DNA of 64,000 nucleotides from Alphaproteobacteria bacterium (GCA_021775965.1 JAJFGV010000113.1:62001-126000), one strand, 5' to 3'. Counted from the stretch's first letter, positions 34,670 to 42,904 are shown. A program made the numbers and translations. The notes: generated by a model not told the origin, from the letters alone.

Positions 34670-35982
34670 CACGGAATAATATCGTAAGACTGAACACACG
34701 GATCGTTGTAAGGCTCCGCCGGTGCGCCGGCGACAACCCAAGCCTCACGGCTTCTTGAAATCCGGACATCTTCTTCCGGATGCGCAGGGTCTTCATCACG
34801 ATAGGCCACATCCGAATACCCGGCCAGAATCCGTTCTTGATTGGGACCCAAAAACAAATCATACGCCCCCACCCCTTCGGAATTGTAATACGTATCACTG
34901 AGCAGCAACACACCGCGCGGTGACAACGTCAACACTCGCGCATATTCAGACCCCTCGCTCTCCGGTGCTTTTTCCGCATCCAGCAACACAGAAAGCTGCC
35001 CATCATCATGCGCAATAACATCGCGGCCATGAAAATCAAAATCACCGGTGTAGTAACGCTGCCAGGCAATGCTGCCGTCCTCGCTGCTGAGCATCATCAC
35101 CCAGCCCGCACGGTTTTTACGATCCGATGGCTCGGCATCACCAATGGCTACAAAATACGGGTCCTTATAATCAGCCGAAATGTGGATTTGCGCCGCCAGC
35201 CCTCTGGGATATTGCCGTTGCCAGACAATCGCGCTGTCTTTATCCAGCTTCAGCGCCCAGCCGGTCTTGCGCCCGTCCTCGGAGCGAATAAAACCGGTCG
35301 CCATATAATAAGGTCCGTCACCATGGCTCAACCCCAAAATCCTGTTCTCCAGCCCCGGCATATAGGCCCGGTCGGCCAGCACCTGCGCCTTGCTATTCAG
35401 CCGATATAAAACCGCATAACCGCCGGATTCATAACCGCGCCCCTGCGCCGTCGCCGCCAGCAAAAAACCCTTTTCATCATGAGCGACAATCATATCCTGC
35501 GCGAAGAGATTAAACTTTTTATCGCTGATGGTTTTGGTTTTAACCAGCCCACCATTCAGATCAAAAAAACCAATCCAAATTTTGTTGCGACTTTTACCTT
35601 CTTTCTGATCGGCAACAACAATGTATCCGCCCTTGTTTGGCAAAAGCTTCATAATTTTGCGCAACCCTTTTACGTCGTGTTCTTTCTCCCACACCACACG
35701 CCCGCGCCGATCCAGCTCTGCCATCACCAGCGTAATATCATCGCCTTCTTCGAAAAAACGCTCACCCACCACAACAGCATTTTTGCTAACGCTGGCCATG
35801 CCACCGACAAAACGGTCAATATCGGCGCGCAGACCATAAACCGTATCCCACATATTATAGGAACCTATCTGCGGCTTGCGCAGCTTTGTAATCACCTCCG
35901 CATCGGCATAGCATTTCTGGGCCATGGCTGTACCGGGCACAAAAAGACTGATCAGTAGACATATATAAACTATAATCCGCAT
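34669..35982 (-). CDS. secreted beta-propeller-like protein
   Basis: 437 residues from the ATG at 35982, with a signal peptide (IIVYICLLISLFVPGTAMA before QK). The mature part repeats beta-blade-like units with W and G residues (VVWEKEHDVKG, IVWQRQYPRG, IAWQRYYTGD), as in PQQ- or WD-type propellers. No catalytic motif seen. A two-Cys pair (near residue 24 and at CVQSYD) may form a disulfide. The stop overlaps the rluD start by four bases, so the two genes are co-transcribed though unrelated in function. Confidence 0.75.
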   Translation of the reverse strand: MRIIVYICLLISLFVPGTAMAQKCYADAEVITKLRKPQIGSYNMWDTVYGLRADIDRFVGGMASVSKNAVVVGERFFEEGDDITLVMAELDRRGRVVWEKEHDVKGLRKIMKLLPNKGGYIVVADQKEGKSRNKIWIGFFDLNGGLVKTKTISDKKFNLFAQDMIVAHDEKGFLLAATAQGRGYESGGYAVLYRLNSKAQVLADRAYMPGLENRILGLSHGDGPYYMATGFIRSEDGRKTGWALKLDKDSAIVWQRQYPRGLAAQIHISADYKDPYFVAIGDAEPSDRKNRAGWVMMLSSEDGSIAWQRYYTGDFDFHGRDVIAHDDGQLSVLLDAEKAPESEGSEYARVLTLSPRGVLLLSDTYYNSEGVGAYDLFLGPNQERILAGYSDVAYRDEDPAHPEEDVRISRSREAWVVAGAPAEPYNDPCVQSYDIIP

Positions 35983-36036
35983 GGCGATCAGTGTAGGATC
36001 GGCCAAACGAATGTCAACAACACTTAAGCAGATCGT

Positions 36037-37077
36037 ATGAAGTTACTCATTATCACAGATGCCTGGCATCCCCAGATTAACGGGGTTGTGCGCACCTATG
36101 AACATCTGATCGAGGAGCTCGAGAAAATCGGCCATGACATCCGCGTCATCAGCCCGTCTGACTTTCGCTGGCAAATCCCCCTGCCCGGCTATGGAGAGAT
36201 TAAACTGGCGCTAGCCCCGTATCGCCGCCTGGCCAAAATGATTGAAGACCACGCCCCCGAAACCATCCATATCGCCACCGAAGGACCATTGGGCTGGGCG
36301 GCGCGCAAATACTGCATCAAAAACAATTTAAATTTCTCCACCTGTTATCATTCGCACTTCCCTGATTACTTTGCCAAACGCATCGCAAGATTTTTGCCGT
36401 TCCTTCATGACCGTGCCCACGAAACCACCAAAAACCTCGTGCGGCGTTTTCACGCCCCGGCGCAAACCATGATGATCGCGACGCAAAGCCTCGAAGACGA
36501 ATTGAAGAGCTGGAACTTCAAAACCCCGATGCTGCGCCTCTCACGTGGGGTTGATCTGGATCTGTTTAAACCCGACAAAAAAAACCTGTTCCATGATCTA
36601 CCCGGACCGATCGCGCTTTACGTTGGCCGCGTCGCCATCGAAAAAAGCATTGAGGATTTTTTGAAAATGAAATGGGGCGGCTCCAAAATCGTCGTCGGTG
36701 ACGGCCCGATCCGCACATCCCTATCGCGCAAATACCCGGACGTTCATTTTGCCGGCTCCAAACAAGGCACCGAGCTCGCCGACCATTACCGCTCTGCCGA
36801 TGTTTTTGTCTTTCCCTCGCGCACCGACACCTTTGGCATGGTCCAGATCGAGGCGCTTTCCTGCGGCCTGCCGGTGGCCGGTTATAATGTGCGCGGCCCG
36901 AAAGACATCATCACAGAAGACTTCCTCGGCATTATTGGGGATAACTTGTCTGACGCAGCGCACAAAGCCTTGAAATCAGGCACCAAAATCCAGCGTAATG
37001 AGCATATACAAAAACATTACAGCTGGGACAATGTGGCGCAGCAATTCACCAAGGCCATGTTCCCCGTAAAAAAGTAA
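36037..37077 (+). CDS. glycosyltransferase family 4-like protein
   Basis: 346-residue GT-B glycosyltransferase. The N-terminal MKLLIITDAWHPQINGVVRTYEHL is typical of the group that includes GDP-mannose and UDP-glucose-dependent lipid glycosyltransferases; ETIHIATEGPLGWAARKYC, LALYVGRVAIEKSIEDF-like (here IALYVGRVAIEKS), VVGDGP and FPSRTDTFGMVQIEALSCG, the sugar-nucleotide binding region with the E-x7-E glutamate, follow. Membrane glycolipid synthesis is a reasonable guess for a bacterium of this type. It is divergent from the propeller-like gene. Confidence 0.88.
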   Translation: MKLLIITDAWHPQINGVVRTYEHLIEELEKIGHDIRVISPSDFRWQIPLPGYGEIKLALAPYRRLAKMIEDHAPETIHIATEGPLGWAARKYCIKNNLNFSTCYHSHFPDYFAKRIARFLPFLHDRAHETTKNLVRRFHAPAQTMMIATQSLEDELKSWNFKTPMLRLSRGVDLDLFKPDKKNLFHDLPGPIALYVGRVAIEKSIEDFLKMKWGGSKIVVGDGPIRTSLSRKYPDVHFAGSKQGTELADHYRSADVFVFPSRTDTFGMVQIEALSCGLPVAGYNVRGPKDIITEDFLGIIGDNLSDAAHKALKSGTKIQRNEHIQKHYSWDNVAQQFTKAMFPVKK

Positions 37078-37224
37078 AAAAAAGACTGCCGTTTTTGCAA
37101 GAAAAACAAAGCTTTTATGGTGGTTGAGTAATTTTATTACTCATTACCCATAAAAAATTGTTGAATATATTATGCATTAAATGTATAAAAATATGCATCA
37201 ACCAAAAAACAGGAGTTTTTAGAC

Positions 37225-37830
37225 ATGTCAGACGATATAAACGAACAAGTCCCTAACGTAAAAGAATACAAAGTATCAACAGTGACAGGACAAAAAGCTA
37301 TAATCCAAGCCCCTAGCAAAAGCGGTCACATTCCTCTTGATACAACTATCACAAGCACCAAACCATGGAAGCCGGAAAAACATAAGCTGGCTGAGCTTTT
37401 GTATTCTCAAGACCTTAACCCGGAGCAACAAGCAATGGAGCATGAGGAGTTGGGCACAGAAAAACCGGCTGACATACCAACCAACGGATATGATGTGCGC
37501 TCTGCTGATGTTATCGAAGAAATCATTGCCGCACATAATGGACCGGAAGAAAGCTATATTCATATTGAAATTTCTGACGACTCGCTGAATGGTAAGCCAC
37601 TAAGACATGCCAATCGTATTCATGCACAAGAAAAACCCTACATCAACGGCAAAACTATTGGTGAAGAATTCCACACAAACGGACATGATAAAAAATCTAT
37701 ACCCGTTCATAGCCCAACAGCCAGAGAGCGCCGAATAGAAAAAGAGAGCGGACTAAAGATTAAACCTGAAGACCTTGCTGTTGATGAAAAACCACTGAAG
37801 CCAGTTGATCTTGTAGCTGCAATGAACTGA
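37225..37830 (+). CDS. hypothetical protein, 201 aa
   Basis: No family recognised. The protein is hydrophilic and mostly disordered-looking, with charged clusters (HKLAELLYSQDLNPEQQAM) and a basic C-terminal third (TARERRIEKESG). No signal peptide or membrane helix. ACAGGAG stands before the ATG. The 147 bases upstream are AT-rich and hold ATGCAT palindromes. It precedes a hairpin and another unknown gene that overlaps cpdR. Confidence 0.6.
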   Translation: MSDDINEQVPNVKEYKVSTVTGQKAIIQAPSKSGHIPLDTTITSTKPWKPEKHKLAELLYSQDLNPEQQAMEHEELGTEKPADIPTNGYDVRSADVIEEIIAAHNGPEESYIHIEISDDSLNGKPLRHANRIHAQEKPYINGKTIGEEFHTNGHDKKSIPVHSPTARERRIEKESGLKIKPEDLAVDEKPLKPVDLVAAMN

Positions 37831-37848
37831 TAAGAAAAAACACGCCCC

Positions 37849-37874
37849 ACACCCTGCTTGCTAAAGCAGGGTGT
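37849..37874. other. strong 11-bp hairpin between two unknown genes
   Basis: ACACCCTGCTT-GCTA-AAGCAGGGTGT is a perfect stem with a four-base loop. No T-run follows on the plus strand. On the minus strand a run of Ts comes seven bases after the stem, but no minus-strand gene would need it. It may stabilise the upstream mRNA end. Confidence 0.5.
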
Positions 37875-37900
37875 CACTGCGTAAATGGAGTATCTACGTA

Positions 37901-38296
37901 ATGAGTGCAGTACCTAAACTACACGAAAGTAAAACGCTTGACCTGGGTGATGATTGGAACGACAAGGAAATAGCAGTATCGTATTATTCCAGCCCTATAA
38001 AAATTGCAATGGCGCGCCAAAAAATCGAACAGCGCATAAAAAGCCCAAGAAAAGTATCAGGACCACCATTAAAATTCTATCGAGAAGACTGCGAAGTAAG
38101 TGCGCGGGAGATATGGCAGCATGTCAGTGGCGCTATTGCCTGCCCTGAAAGTGATATTATCCTTTTATTGCTTGGCCCCACCCCCGAGAATTTAAACGTT
38201 CCATCTTTTCTTGAAGTAAGCCCCAGTGGCGTGCTAAAAGAATTTCTTATCCAGTCCCATAACAGGATAGATTATGGCTCATATACTTTTGGCTGA
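37901..38296 (+). CDS. hypothetical protein overlapping cpdR
   Basis: 131 residues from MSAVPKLHESKTL; GGAG lies 11 bases upstream. Unknown family. Middle segment with MARQKIEQRIKSPRK is basic; a later segment SDIILLLLGPTPENL is hydrophobic but too short for a clear membrane helix. The gene ends 23 bases inside cpdR, so the two are likely co-expressed; a link to cell-cycle control is possible but unsupported. Confidence 0.55.
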   Translation: MSAVPKLHESKTLDLGDDWNDKEIAVSYYSSPIKIAMARQKIEQRIKSPRKVSGPPLKFYREDCEVSAREIWQHVSGAIACPESDIILLLLGPTPENLNVPSFLEVSPSGVLKEFLIQSHNRIDYGSYTFG

Positions 38297-38633
38297 AGAC
38301 GATGACTCCATGCGCAATTTCCTTGAGATGGCGCTGAAAAAAGCAGGGCATGATGTCACAGCCACATCGGATGGCCTTGAGGCCCTCGCCGCGCTCGACA
38401 AGGACGACAGCTATAATCTTCTCCTCACCGATATCGTTATGCCCGGCATGGACGGGATTGAGCTGTCGCAAAACGCCACAAAAAAACGCCCCTCTTTAAA
38501 AGTCATGTTTATCACCGGCTTTTCCGGCGTTGCCGAAAGCCACAGCAAAGCCAATGACAAGGCGCGTATTCTGGCCAAGCCCTTCCACCTCAATGACCTG
38601 GTCGAGCAAGTCGAAACCCTGCTTGCGGCCTGA
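38274..38633 (+). CDS. cpdR: CpdR-type response regulator
   Basis: 119-residue single receiver. MAHILLAEDDDSMRNFLEMAL, phosphoacceptor Asp53 in LLLTDIVMPGMDGIELSQ, VMFITGFSGVA and ILAKPFHLNDLV match CpdR of Caulobacter and relatives almost word for word. There, unphosphorylated CpdR is an adaptor that brings substrates including CtrA-degradation factors to ClpXP, and CckA–ChpT keeps it phosphorylated. So a cell-cycle pathway of the alphaproteobacterial type is expected here. Family recognition strong; function by homology only. Confidence 0.9.
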   Translation: MAHILLAEDDDSMRNFLEMALKKAGHDVTATSDGLEALAALDKDDSYNLLLTDIVMPGMDGIELSQNATKKRPSLKVMFITGFSGVAESHSKANDKARILAKPFHLNDLVEQVETLLAA

Positions 38634-38876
38634 ACCAGAAGTAGCCCCCCAGAGCTTGTGGTCTGGTAACCCCCCGCTACCCCACAGCCACCAACACCCC
38701 TTAAAATTTACATAAAATTCGAACAGAAAGAAGGTGCGTTTTAACCACTCAGGCGCTATAATTAAATCTGTATCTACGAAGCAACGCCGAAGGTGTTGTT
38801 CGTTAAAAAAGCCTCCGGGCTGTCAATGTATGTGTCCTGGGTTTAAATTCATATCTTTCCCTACTACGGTGTTCAA

Positions 38877-39503
38877 ATGTATATCCCTTATTCAATACGC
38901 ACCATCCCGACCCTTATTCTAGTCTTTGGCCTGCTGGCTATGCTGCCGATCTCTTCGGCGCTGGCCCAGGCAGAAGTCCATGATGCGGCGCCACCGGTTG
39001 ATATTCTTCCGGCGATGACCATTTCCGACGATGTCGATTTGCCCGATGATGCCGAGGAAACGCATCCACCCGTGCGCCTGACCCCTGATAGATCAGAGAT
39101 TATCCGCCTCGATCGTGAATCCCGCACCATTATTGTCGGCAACCCCGACCATTTAAGTATACTCGCCGATACATCAAAGACATTAATCCTCGTGCCACGC
39201 ATGCCCGGCGCCACCCATTTCACGGTGCTGGACGGCCACGGTCAGGTGATTATGCAACGCCATGCCATTATCGCCAGCCCGAAAGAGCGCTATATCCGCA
39301 TTCGTCGCTCCTGCGCCAATTCCGATGATGAAGACTGCCAGGAAACCAGCGTCTATTTCTGCCCGGATATGTGCCACAAGGTCAACGTGATGGCTGAAGA
39401 ATCCGAGGCCAATGACTCACCTTTTGATGCGCTGGAAGAAATGGCCGAAGCCGCCGCCGGAGGCAACAATAACGGAGAGGCCGCTGAAGAGCCTGCCCCC
39501 TAA
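38877..39503 (+). CDS. secreted protein with pilus-formation N-terminal domain
   Basis: 208 residues with a signal peptide (IPTLILVFGLLAMLPISSALA). Residues 67-140 match the T2SS/T3SS pilus N-terminal domain found at the start of secretins of Tad systems: VRLTPDRSEIIRLDRESRTIIVGNP is split here as SEIIRLDRES and TIIVGNPDHLSIL; then LILVPRMPGATHFTVLDGHG. A Cys-rich segment (CANSDDEDCQ, YFCPDMCHK) and an acidic/Ala-rich tail follow. It has no secretin part itself. It precedes a TadD-like gene and probably helps Tad pilus assembly in the periplasm. Confidence 0.8.
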   Translation: MYIPYSIRTIPTLILVFGLLAMLPISSALAQAEVHDAAPPVDILPAMTISDDVDLPDDAEETHPPVRLTPDRSEIIRLDRESRTIIVGNPDHLSILADTSKTLILVPRMPGATHFTVLDGHGQVIMQRHAIIASPKERYIRIRRSCANSDDEDCQETSVYFCPDMCHKVNVMAEESEANDSPFDALEEMAEAAAGGNNNGEAAEEPAP

Positions 39504-39528
39504 AGCCTAAACACATTGCCCAAACTGA

Positions 39529-39557
39529 TTGATTTGCAACCCGTATAACCTTATAAA
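39529..39557 (+). promoter_or_regulatory. candidate promoter before the tadD-like gene
   Basis: TTGATT (39529-39534), 17-base spacer, TATAAA (39552-39557), then seven bases to the ATG at 39565. No Shine-Dalgarno sequence; the mRNA may be leaderless. Confidence 0.35.
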
Positions 39558-39564
39558 GATCATC

Positions 39565-40812
39565 ATGAACAACAAAAAATTCTCGAACTTCGCTTTGACC
39601 CTCGCCGCTGGCACGATGCTAGCCGCGTGTCAGACCACGTCATCTGCACCTTCGGACGCACAAACGCGCACCTCAAAAATAGATTCCGTTCTTGAACGGG
39701 CATCAAATAGTGCGGCGGCGCGCGGCGAAACCGGAAATTCCCTGATGATCCAGGAGAAAATGTACAAGCGCAACAGCAACGATCCGCAGGCCGCTTTAAA
39801 GTACGCGCGCGCCCTGCGTGAATCCGATTACCTCAACCGCGCCGCGTTGGTGCTGGCCCCGTTCGCCAATCAGGATGACGCCGCGCACGATATTAAAACC
39901 GAATATGCCGCCGTGCAACTGGCACTGGGCCGCTACGACAGCGCCGAACAATATGCCCAGGAAGCCATCGTCCAAAACCCTGCCGACTACAAAGCCTATC
40001 ATTTTCTTGGCATTGCATTGGACGCCAAAGGCCAACACAAAGAAGCCGAACGCGCCTTCCGCAAAGGTCTCGACAACTGGGACGGCGACCCGACACCGAT
40101 CATGAACAATCTGGCGCTAAACCTCGCCGCGCAAGGCTTCCTCAATGAATCAACAGAGATCCTTGAAAAAGCCGCCGCCGTATCACCGGGCCGCCGCGAA
40201 GTTGAACGCAATCTTCGTATTGTGAACGCGCTAAAAGAATCCAACCCAACATATAACCCGCCGCCAAAGCCAACAAAAAAGCCTTTCGCGCCGCTCTCTG
40301 ATTTAAACCTTGAACCACAAATGCCGCCACCCGCCGCACCGGTCGAGGACGTCATCGCCGAAGAAGTTGTGATTGAAGAGCCGATCGAGTTAAAAGCAGA
40401 AGAAAAAGTTGAAGAGGTGATTGAAGAAATAAAAGAAGAAGCGGAAGATCACTCAGCGCTCGAAGAAGAACTTATTAACATCGAAGAGAAGATCAAGGAA
40501 CTTAATAAATCTGTAGGCCGAGATGACCGTGAAAAACTAATGAAAGAAGCCAAAGAACAAGGAATAGATCCTTTGCAGAAATGGCGTAGCCTTGATGAAG
40601 AACGGCTTGAGCTTGACACAAGGCGTCAGGAGATAGAGAAAGAGCTTAAAGAACAAAAAACAACTGGGGCCCAAAAAGAGATCATCGAAAAAGTCGAAGA
40701 AAAAGCCGAGATCATCGACGACACCACAGACACCGCTCCGGTCATCACAGTCGAAGCCCAAACCATCGAACTCCCCGCCAATGACAAACCCATCGTCATC
40801 GGCCCGCAGTAA
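39565..40812 (+). CDS. tadD: TadD-like TPR lipoprotein with long acidic tail
   Basis: 415 residues. Lipobox LAAC at Cys22. Residues 40-200 are TPR repeats (DPQAALKYARALRESDYLNRAALVLAPF, here DPQAALKYARAL, and DYKAYHFLGIALDAKGQHKEAERAF, here AYHFLGIALDAKGQ), as in TadD, the lipoprotein that supports assembly of the secretin in Tad systems. The rest, about residues 230-415, is a Pro linker and then highly Glu/Lys-rich coiled coil, unusual for TadD. It follows the pilus N-domain gene on the plus strand, opposite to the main tad operon. Confidence 0.8.
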   Translation: MNNKKFSNFALTLAAGTMLAACQTTSSAPSDAQTRTSKIDSVLERASNSAAARGETGNSLMIQEKMYKRNSNDPQAALKYARALRESDYLNRAALVLAPFANQDDAAHDIKTEYAAVQLALGRYDSAEQYAQEAIVQNPADYKAYHFLGIALDAKGQHKEAERAFRKGLDNWDGDPTPIMNNLALNLAAQGFLNESTEILEKAAAVSPGRREVERNLRIVNALKESNPTYNPPPKPTKKPFAPLSDLNLEPQMPPPAAPVEDVIAEEVVIEEPIELKAEEKVEEVIEEIKEEAEDHSALEEELINIEEKIKELNKSVGRDDREKLMKEAKEQGIDPLQKWRSLDEERLELDTRRQEIEKELKEQKTTGAQKEIIEKVEEKAEIIDDTTDTAPVITVEAQTIELPANDKPIVIGPQ

Positions 40813-40833
40813 TCCTTAAAACCGCCCCCCTAT

Positions 40834-40960
40834 CGTCATCCCGTTGGCACGCCGCGCAAGCGGCGTTCGCACGAATGGGATCCATATGTGCGCAGCTTCG
40901 CTGCGCTCTTTTCTGGATCCCCGCTGTTTAAGATCGCTAACGCTCGCCGCGGGGATGACA
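40834..40960. repeat. intergenic palindromic repeat D
   Basis: Starts CGTCATCCC and ends GGGGATGAC in inverted orientation. Internal hairpins GCCGCGCAAGCGGC and CGCAGCTTCGCTGCG and paired GGATCC sites are nested inside. This GTCATCCC...GGGATGAC form is a widespread intergenic repeat type in bacteria. It lies between the tadD-like gene and a convergent unknown gene. Confidence 0.65.
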
Positions 40961-40979
40961 ACATGAGGAATAATCAAAT

Positions 40980-41612
40980 CTATGGATTAGGGTCAGGCTT
41001 AAAAAGCTCTTGGTTTTTCTCTTTTGCGAGTTGAAGCCATTTGGTCATAGCCTTATTAAGTGGCACTTCGAATTCTGCAACGGACCCTTTTTCAAAAGAA
41101 AACGGTTCGGCCACTCGTTCCTGATTGAATTCAACATCACCCTGATAACCTTCTCTGGAAGAAGATAAAGTTATTGTGATATGCCCCCCACTATCGGACA
41201 AAAGACAATAACAACGCAGATCACATAAATAATATGAGCCTGGCTCTGTTTCCAAAACAATATTCACAAAATTAAGGGGAAGATCATCTAGGTTATCATT
41301 TTCTACATTAAAAGGGCCTACAGCGATCATTTCAATGTCTTGATTGAGATGTTCTTCAAACCCCCGAAAATATGATTTTTGAATATCCTTAAGCGTTTGC
41401 ACAAAAACCGGTAATTCCGCTTCCCGGATAAGTTGATTTTTACGTTCTATATAACTCATATACTTTTCCGGCTGCACAGCCTTCATCACATCCAGAGCGA
41501 ATACTTCTTTTTTAAACTTTTGTTTCAGCGCCTGTTCGGCGGGCACCATCCTTGCTCTTTTAAATTCTTCATATACAAGCTTAAATTCTTCAAATGAAAA
41601 CGGTGGAAGCAT
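40980..41612 (-). CDS. hypothetical protein, about 210 aa
   Basis: No family recognised. Two adjacent ATG codons (41615, 41612) follow AAGGAG; I use 41612. The N-terminal half is helical and charged (FEEFKLVYEEFKRARM), the C-terminal half beta-rich (YYLCDLRCYCLLSDSGG, ITITLSSSREG). Cytoplasmic by appearance. It lies between two repeats (D and E), which suggests it is an accessory gene. Confidence 0.6.
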   Translation of the reverse strand: MLPPFSFEEFKLVYEEFKRARMVPAEQALKQKFKKEVFALDVMKAVQPEKYMSYIERKNQLIREAELPVFVQTLKDIQKSYFRGFEEHLNQDIEMIAVGPFNVENDNLDDLPLNFVNIVLETEPGSYYLCDLRCYCLLSDSGGHITITLSSSREGYQGDVEFNQERVAEPFSFEKGSVAEFEVPLNKAMTKWLQLAKEKNQELFKPDPNP

Positions 41613-41704
41613 CATCAACTCCTTAATATTTACGTATATTGTTGTCATAATTTAAAAGTGAGGGGTTGTCAAGTCGTTCATCGTCATTGCTAGCCCCCTT
41701 TTTC

Positions 41705-41790
41705 CTGTCATTCCGAACGAATGTGAGGAATCTGTCCCGGTTGCAACCTGGTAAGATCCCTCGTCGCTTCGCTCTGTCGGGATGACAAAG
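41705..41790. repeat. intergenic palindromic repeat E, with adjoining repeat-like stretch
   Basis: CTGTCATTCCGAACGAATG faces GTCGGGATGACAAAG with AGATCCCTCGTCGCTTCG between. This is the same kind of inverted TGTCATTCC/GGGATGACA repeat known from intergenic regions of many bacteria. Next to it, 41795-41830 reads AATCTCCGCGTCTTCGCGCC and TTTGCGGTTC, another motif I recall as a dispersed intergenic repeat. Confidence 0.6.
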
Positions 41791-41834
41791 AAAGAAATCT
41801 CCGCGTCTTCGCGCCTTTGCGGTTCAAATTTTTC

Positions 41835-41863
41835 TTGACAAAACAGGATTTATTTCCTACAAT
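41835..41863 (+). promoter_or_regulatory. near-consensus promoter with leaderless spacing
   Basis: Perfect TTGACA (41835-41840), 17-base spacer, TACAAT (41858-41863), six bases to the ATG at 41870. No ribosome binding site before the ATG. Best-looking promoter in the window. Confidence 0.65.
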
Positions 41864-41869
41864 GCCCCC

Positions 41870-42904
41870 ATGCCTTTCCCACACCAAAACACCCCGCCCC
41901 CACAAAACACAGAGCGCAACGAAGCCCTCGCCGTTTACGGCGCGCAGGTTACACTTAACCTGTTGAAAGCGCAGGAAGAATACCTAAACCAGCCCCACCC
42001 CCCTAAAAAAACCGGCACCCGAACTAAAAGAAAAGCCAATTCCCGCATCAAAACAAAGACTTGGAGCAAAGAAAGACGCCGCAAACAGCGCGCCCGCATC
42101 AAGGCCAACAAACCCTGGCTCAAATCGACAGGACCGCGCACAGATGAGGGCAAGGAAAAGGCGAAGATGAATGGCTGGAAACACGGCGGACGTTCCCAGG
42201 CCACCAAAAACCTCTACAAAGCGCTGCGTGAGCAGGACCGCTACCGCCGCACGGTACTCGCGCATGCAAAACTGGAATTGGAACTAGCCGGTCAAGAATC
42301 AAAGCGAACTGAATTTTTTCGTGAGCAAGGCAGCCAGGGCAAGCCCCCTCTTACCACACAACCATTTGGAGAAGAATGCGGCGAAAACTGTAGCTTTCGA
42401 GAACCGGCGCAGAACGTAGTCTTCCTACGTGAGCACCGGAAGCGCAGACAACGACCCGAAAGGGCGTTGGACGCCGAAGGCGCCCGAAGGGTAAGCGCCG
42501 TAAAACGGCGCGCATCAAAGATGCAGTTTGCAGGCCATTATACTTCAAATGGATTAGTTGGCGCCGACGCCGGAGGCGCTGGCCTGAATCCCGGCAGGGC
42601 CGAGGATGATAATAAACAGCGCCGGCAGGAAGAACAAAATCATCGGCACGGTCAGTTTTGGCGGCAGAGACGCGGCCTTTTGTTCGGCCAGCGACATCCG
42701 CATATCGCGCAGCTCATCGGACATCACCCGCATCGCCTGCGAGATCGACGTCCCGTATTGCTCCGCCTGGATCAGCGCGGTGGCAAAGGTTTTCCCCGCG
42801 CCGGACCCGACCCGCCTTGCAAAATCCTGCAGGGCTTTACGCCGGTCATCCAGCATTGCCATTTCGGCGCTGAGGATGCCCAGCTCTTCGGCCAGCGTTG
42901 GTGA
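41870..42904 (+). CDS. hypothetical basic protein read through into a palindromic element and tadC antisense
   Basis: The first ~163 codons look like a real protein: a Pro-rich start, a basic Arg/Lys stretch (ERRRKQRARIKANKPWL), then GPRTDEGKEKAKMNGWKHGGRS. This GPRT-EGK-MN-KHGGRS pattern recurs in small uncharacterised bacterial proteins I have seen elsewhere. From about 42362 the frame enters palindromic element C, and from 42554 it runs antisense through tadC to 42904. Residues such as VFLREHRKRRQ and RPERALDAEGARR come from the repeat. The real protein has therefore probably lost its own stop codon through the insertion. The promoter upstream is strong. Treat the end coordinate as uncertain. 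Confidence 0.4.
   Translation: MPFPHQNTPPPQNTERNEALAVYGAQVTLNLLKAQEEYLNQPHPPKKTGTRTKRKANSRIKTKTWSKERRRKQRARIKANKPWLKSTGPRTDEGKEKAKMNGWKHGGRSQATKNLYKALREQDRYRRTVLAHAKLELELAGQESKRTEFFREQGSQGKPPLTTQPFGEECGENCSFREPAQNVVFLREHRKRRQRPERALDAEGARRVSAVKRRASKMQFAGHYTSNGLVGADAGGAGLNPGRAEDDNKQRRQEEQNHRHGQFWRQRRGLLFGQRHPHIAQLIGHHPHRLRDRRPVLLRLDQRGGKGFPRAGPDPPCKILQGFTPVIQHCHFGAEDAQLFGQRW
42362..42552. repeat. imperfect palindromic element C
   Basis: About 191 bases. Ends CCATTTGGAG and CTTCAAATGG are inverted and continue inward (AATGCGGCGAAAACTG against CAGTTTGCAGGCCATT). The centre reads AACGTA-GTCTTCC-TACGTGAGCACC. The right end stops one base before the tadC stop codon. TTTCGAGAACCGG, CCGGAAGCGCAGA and TTTGCAGGCCA are shared with element B. 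Confidence 0.7.

Noticed and set aside
37849-37874. Hairpin as a plus-strand terminator
   Set aside because: No T-run follows the stem on that strand, so it is listed only as a hairpin.
40300-40800. Repetitive Glu/Lys-coding DNA as a possible repeat array
   Set aside because: It is coding sequence of a coiled coil in the tadD-like protein; no regular unit length.
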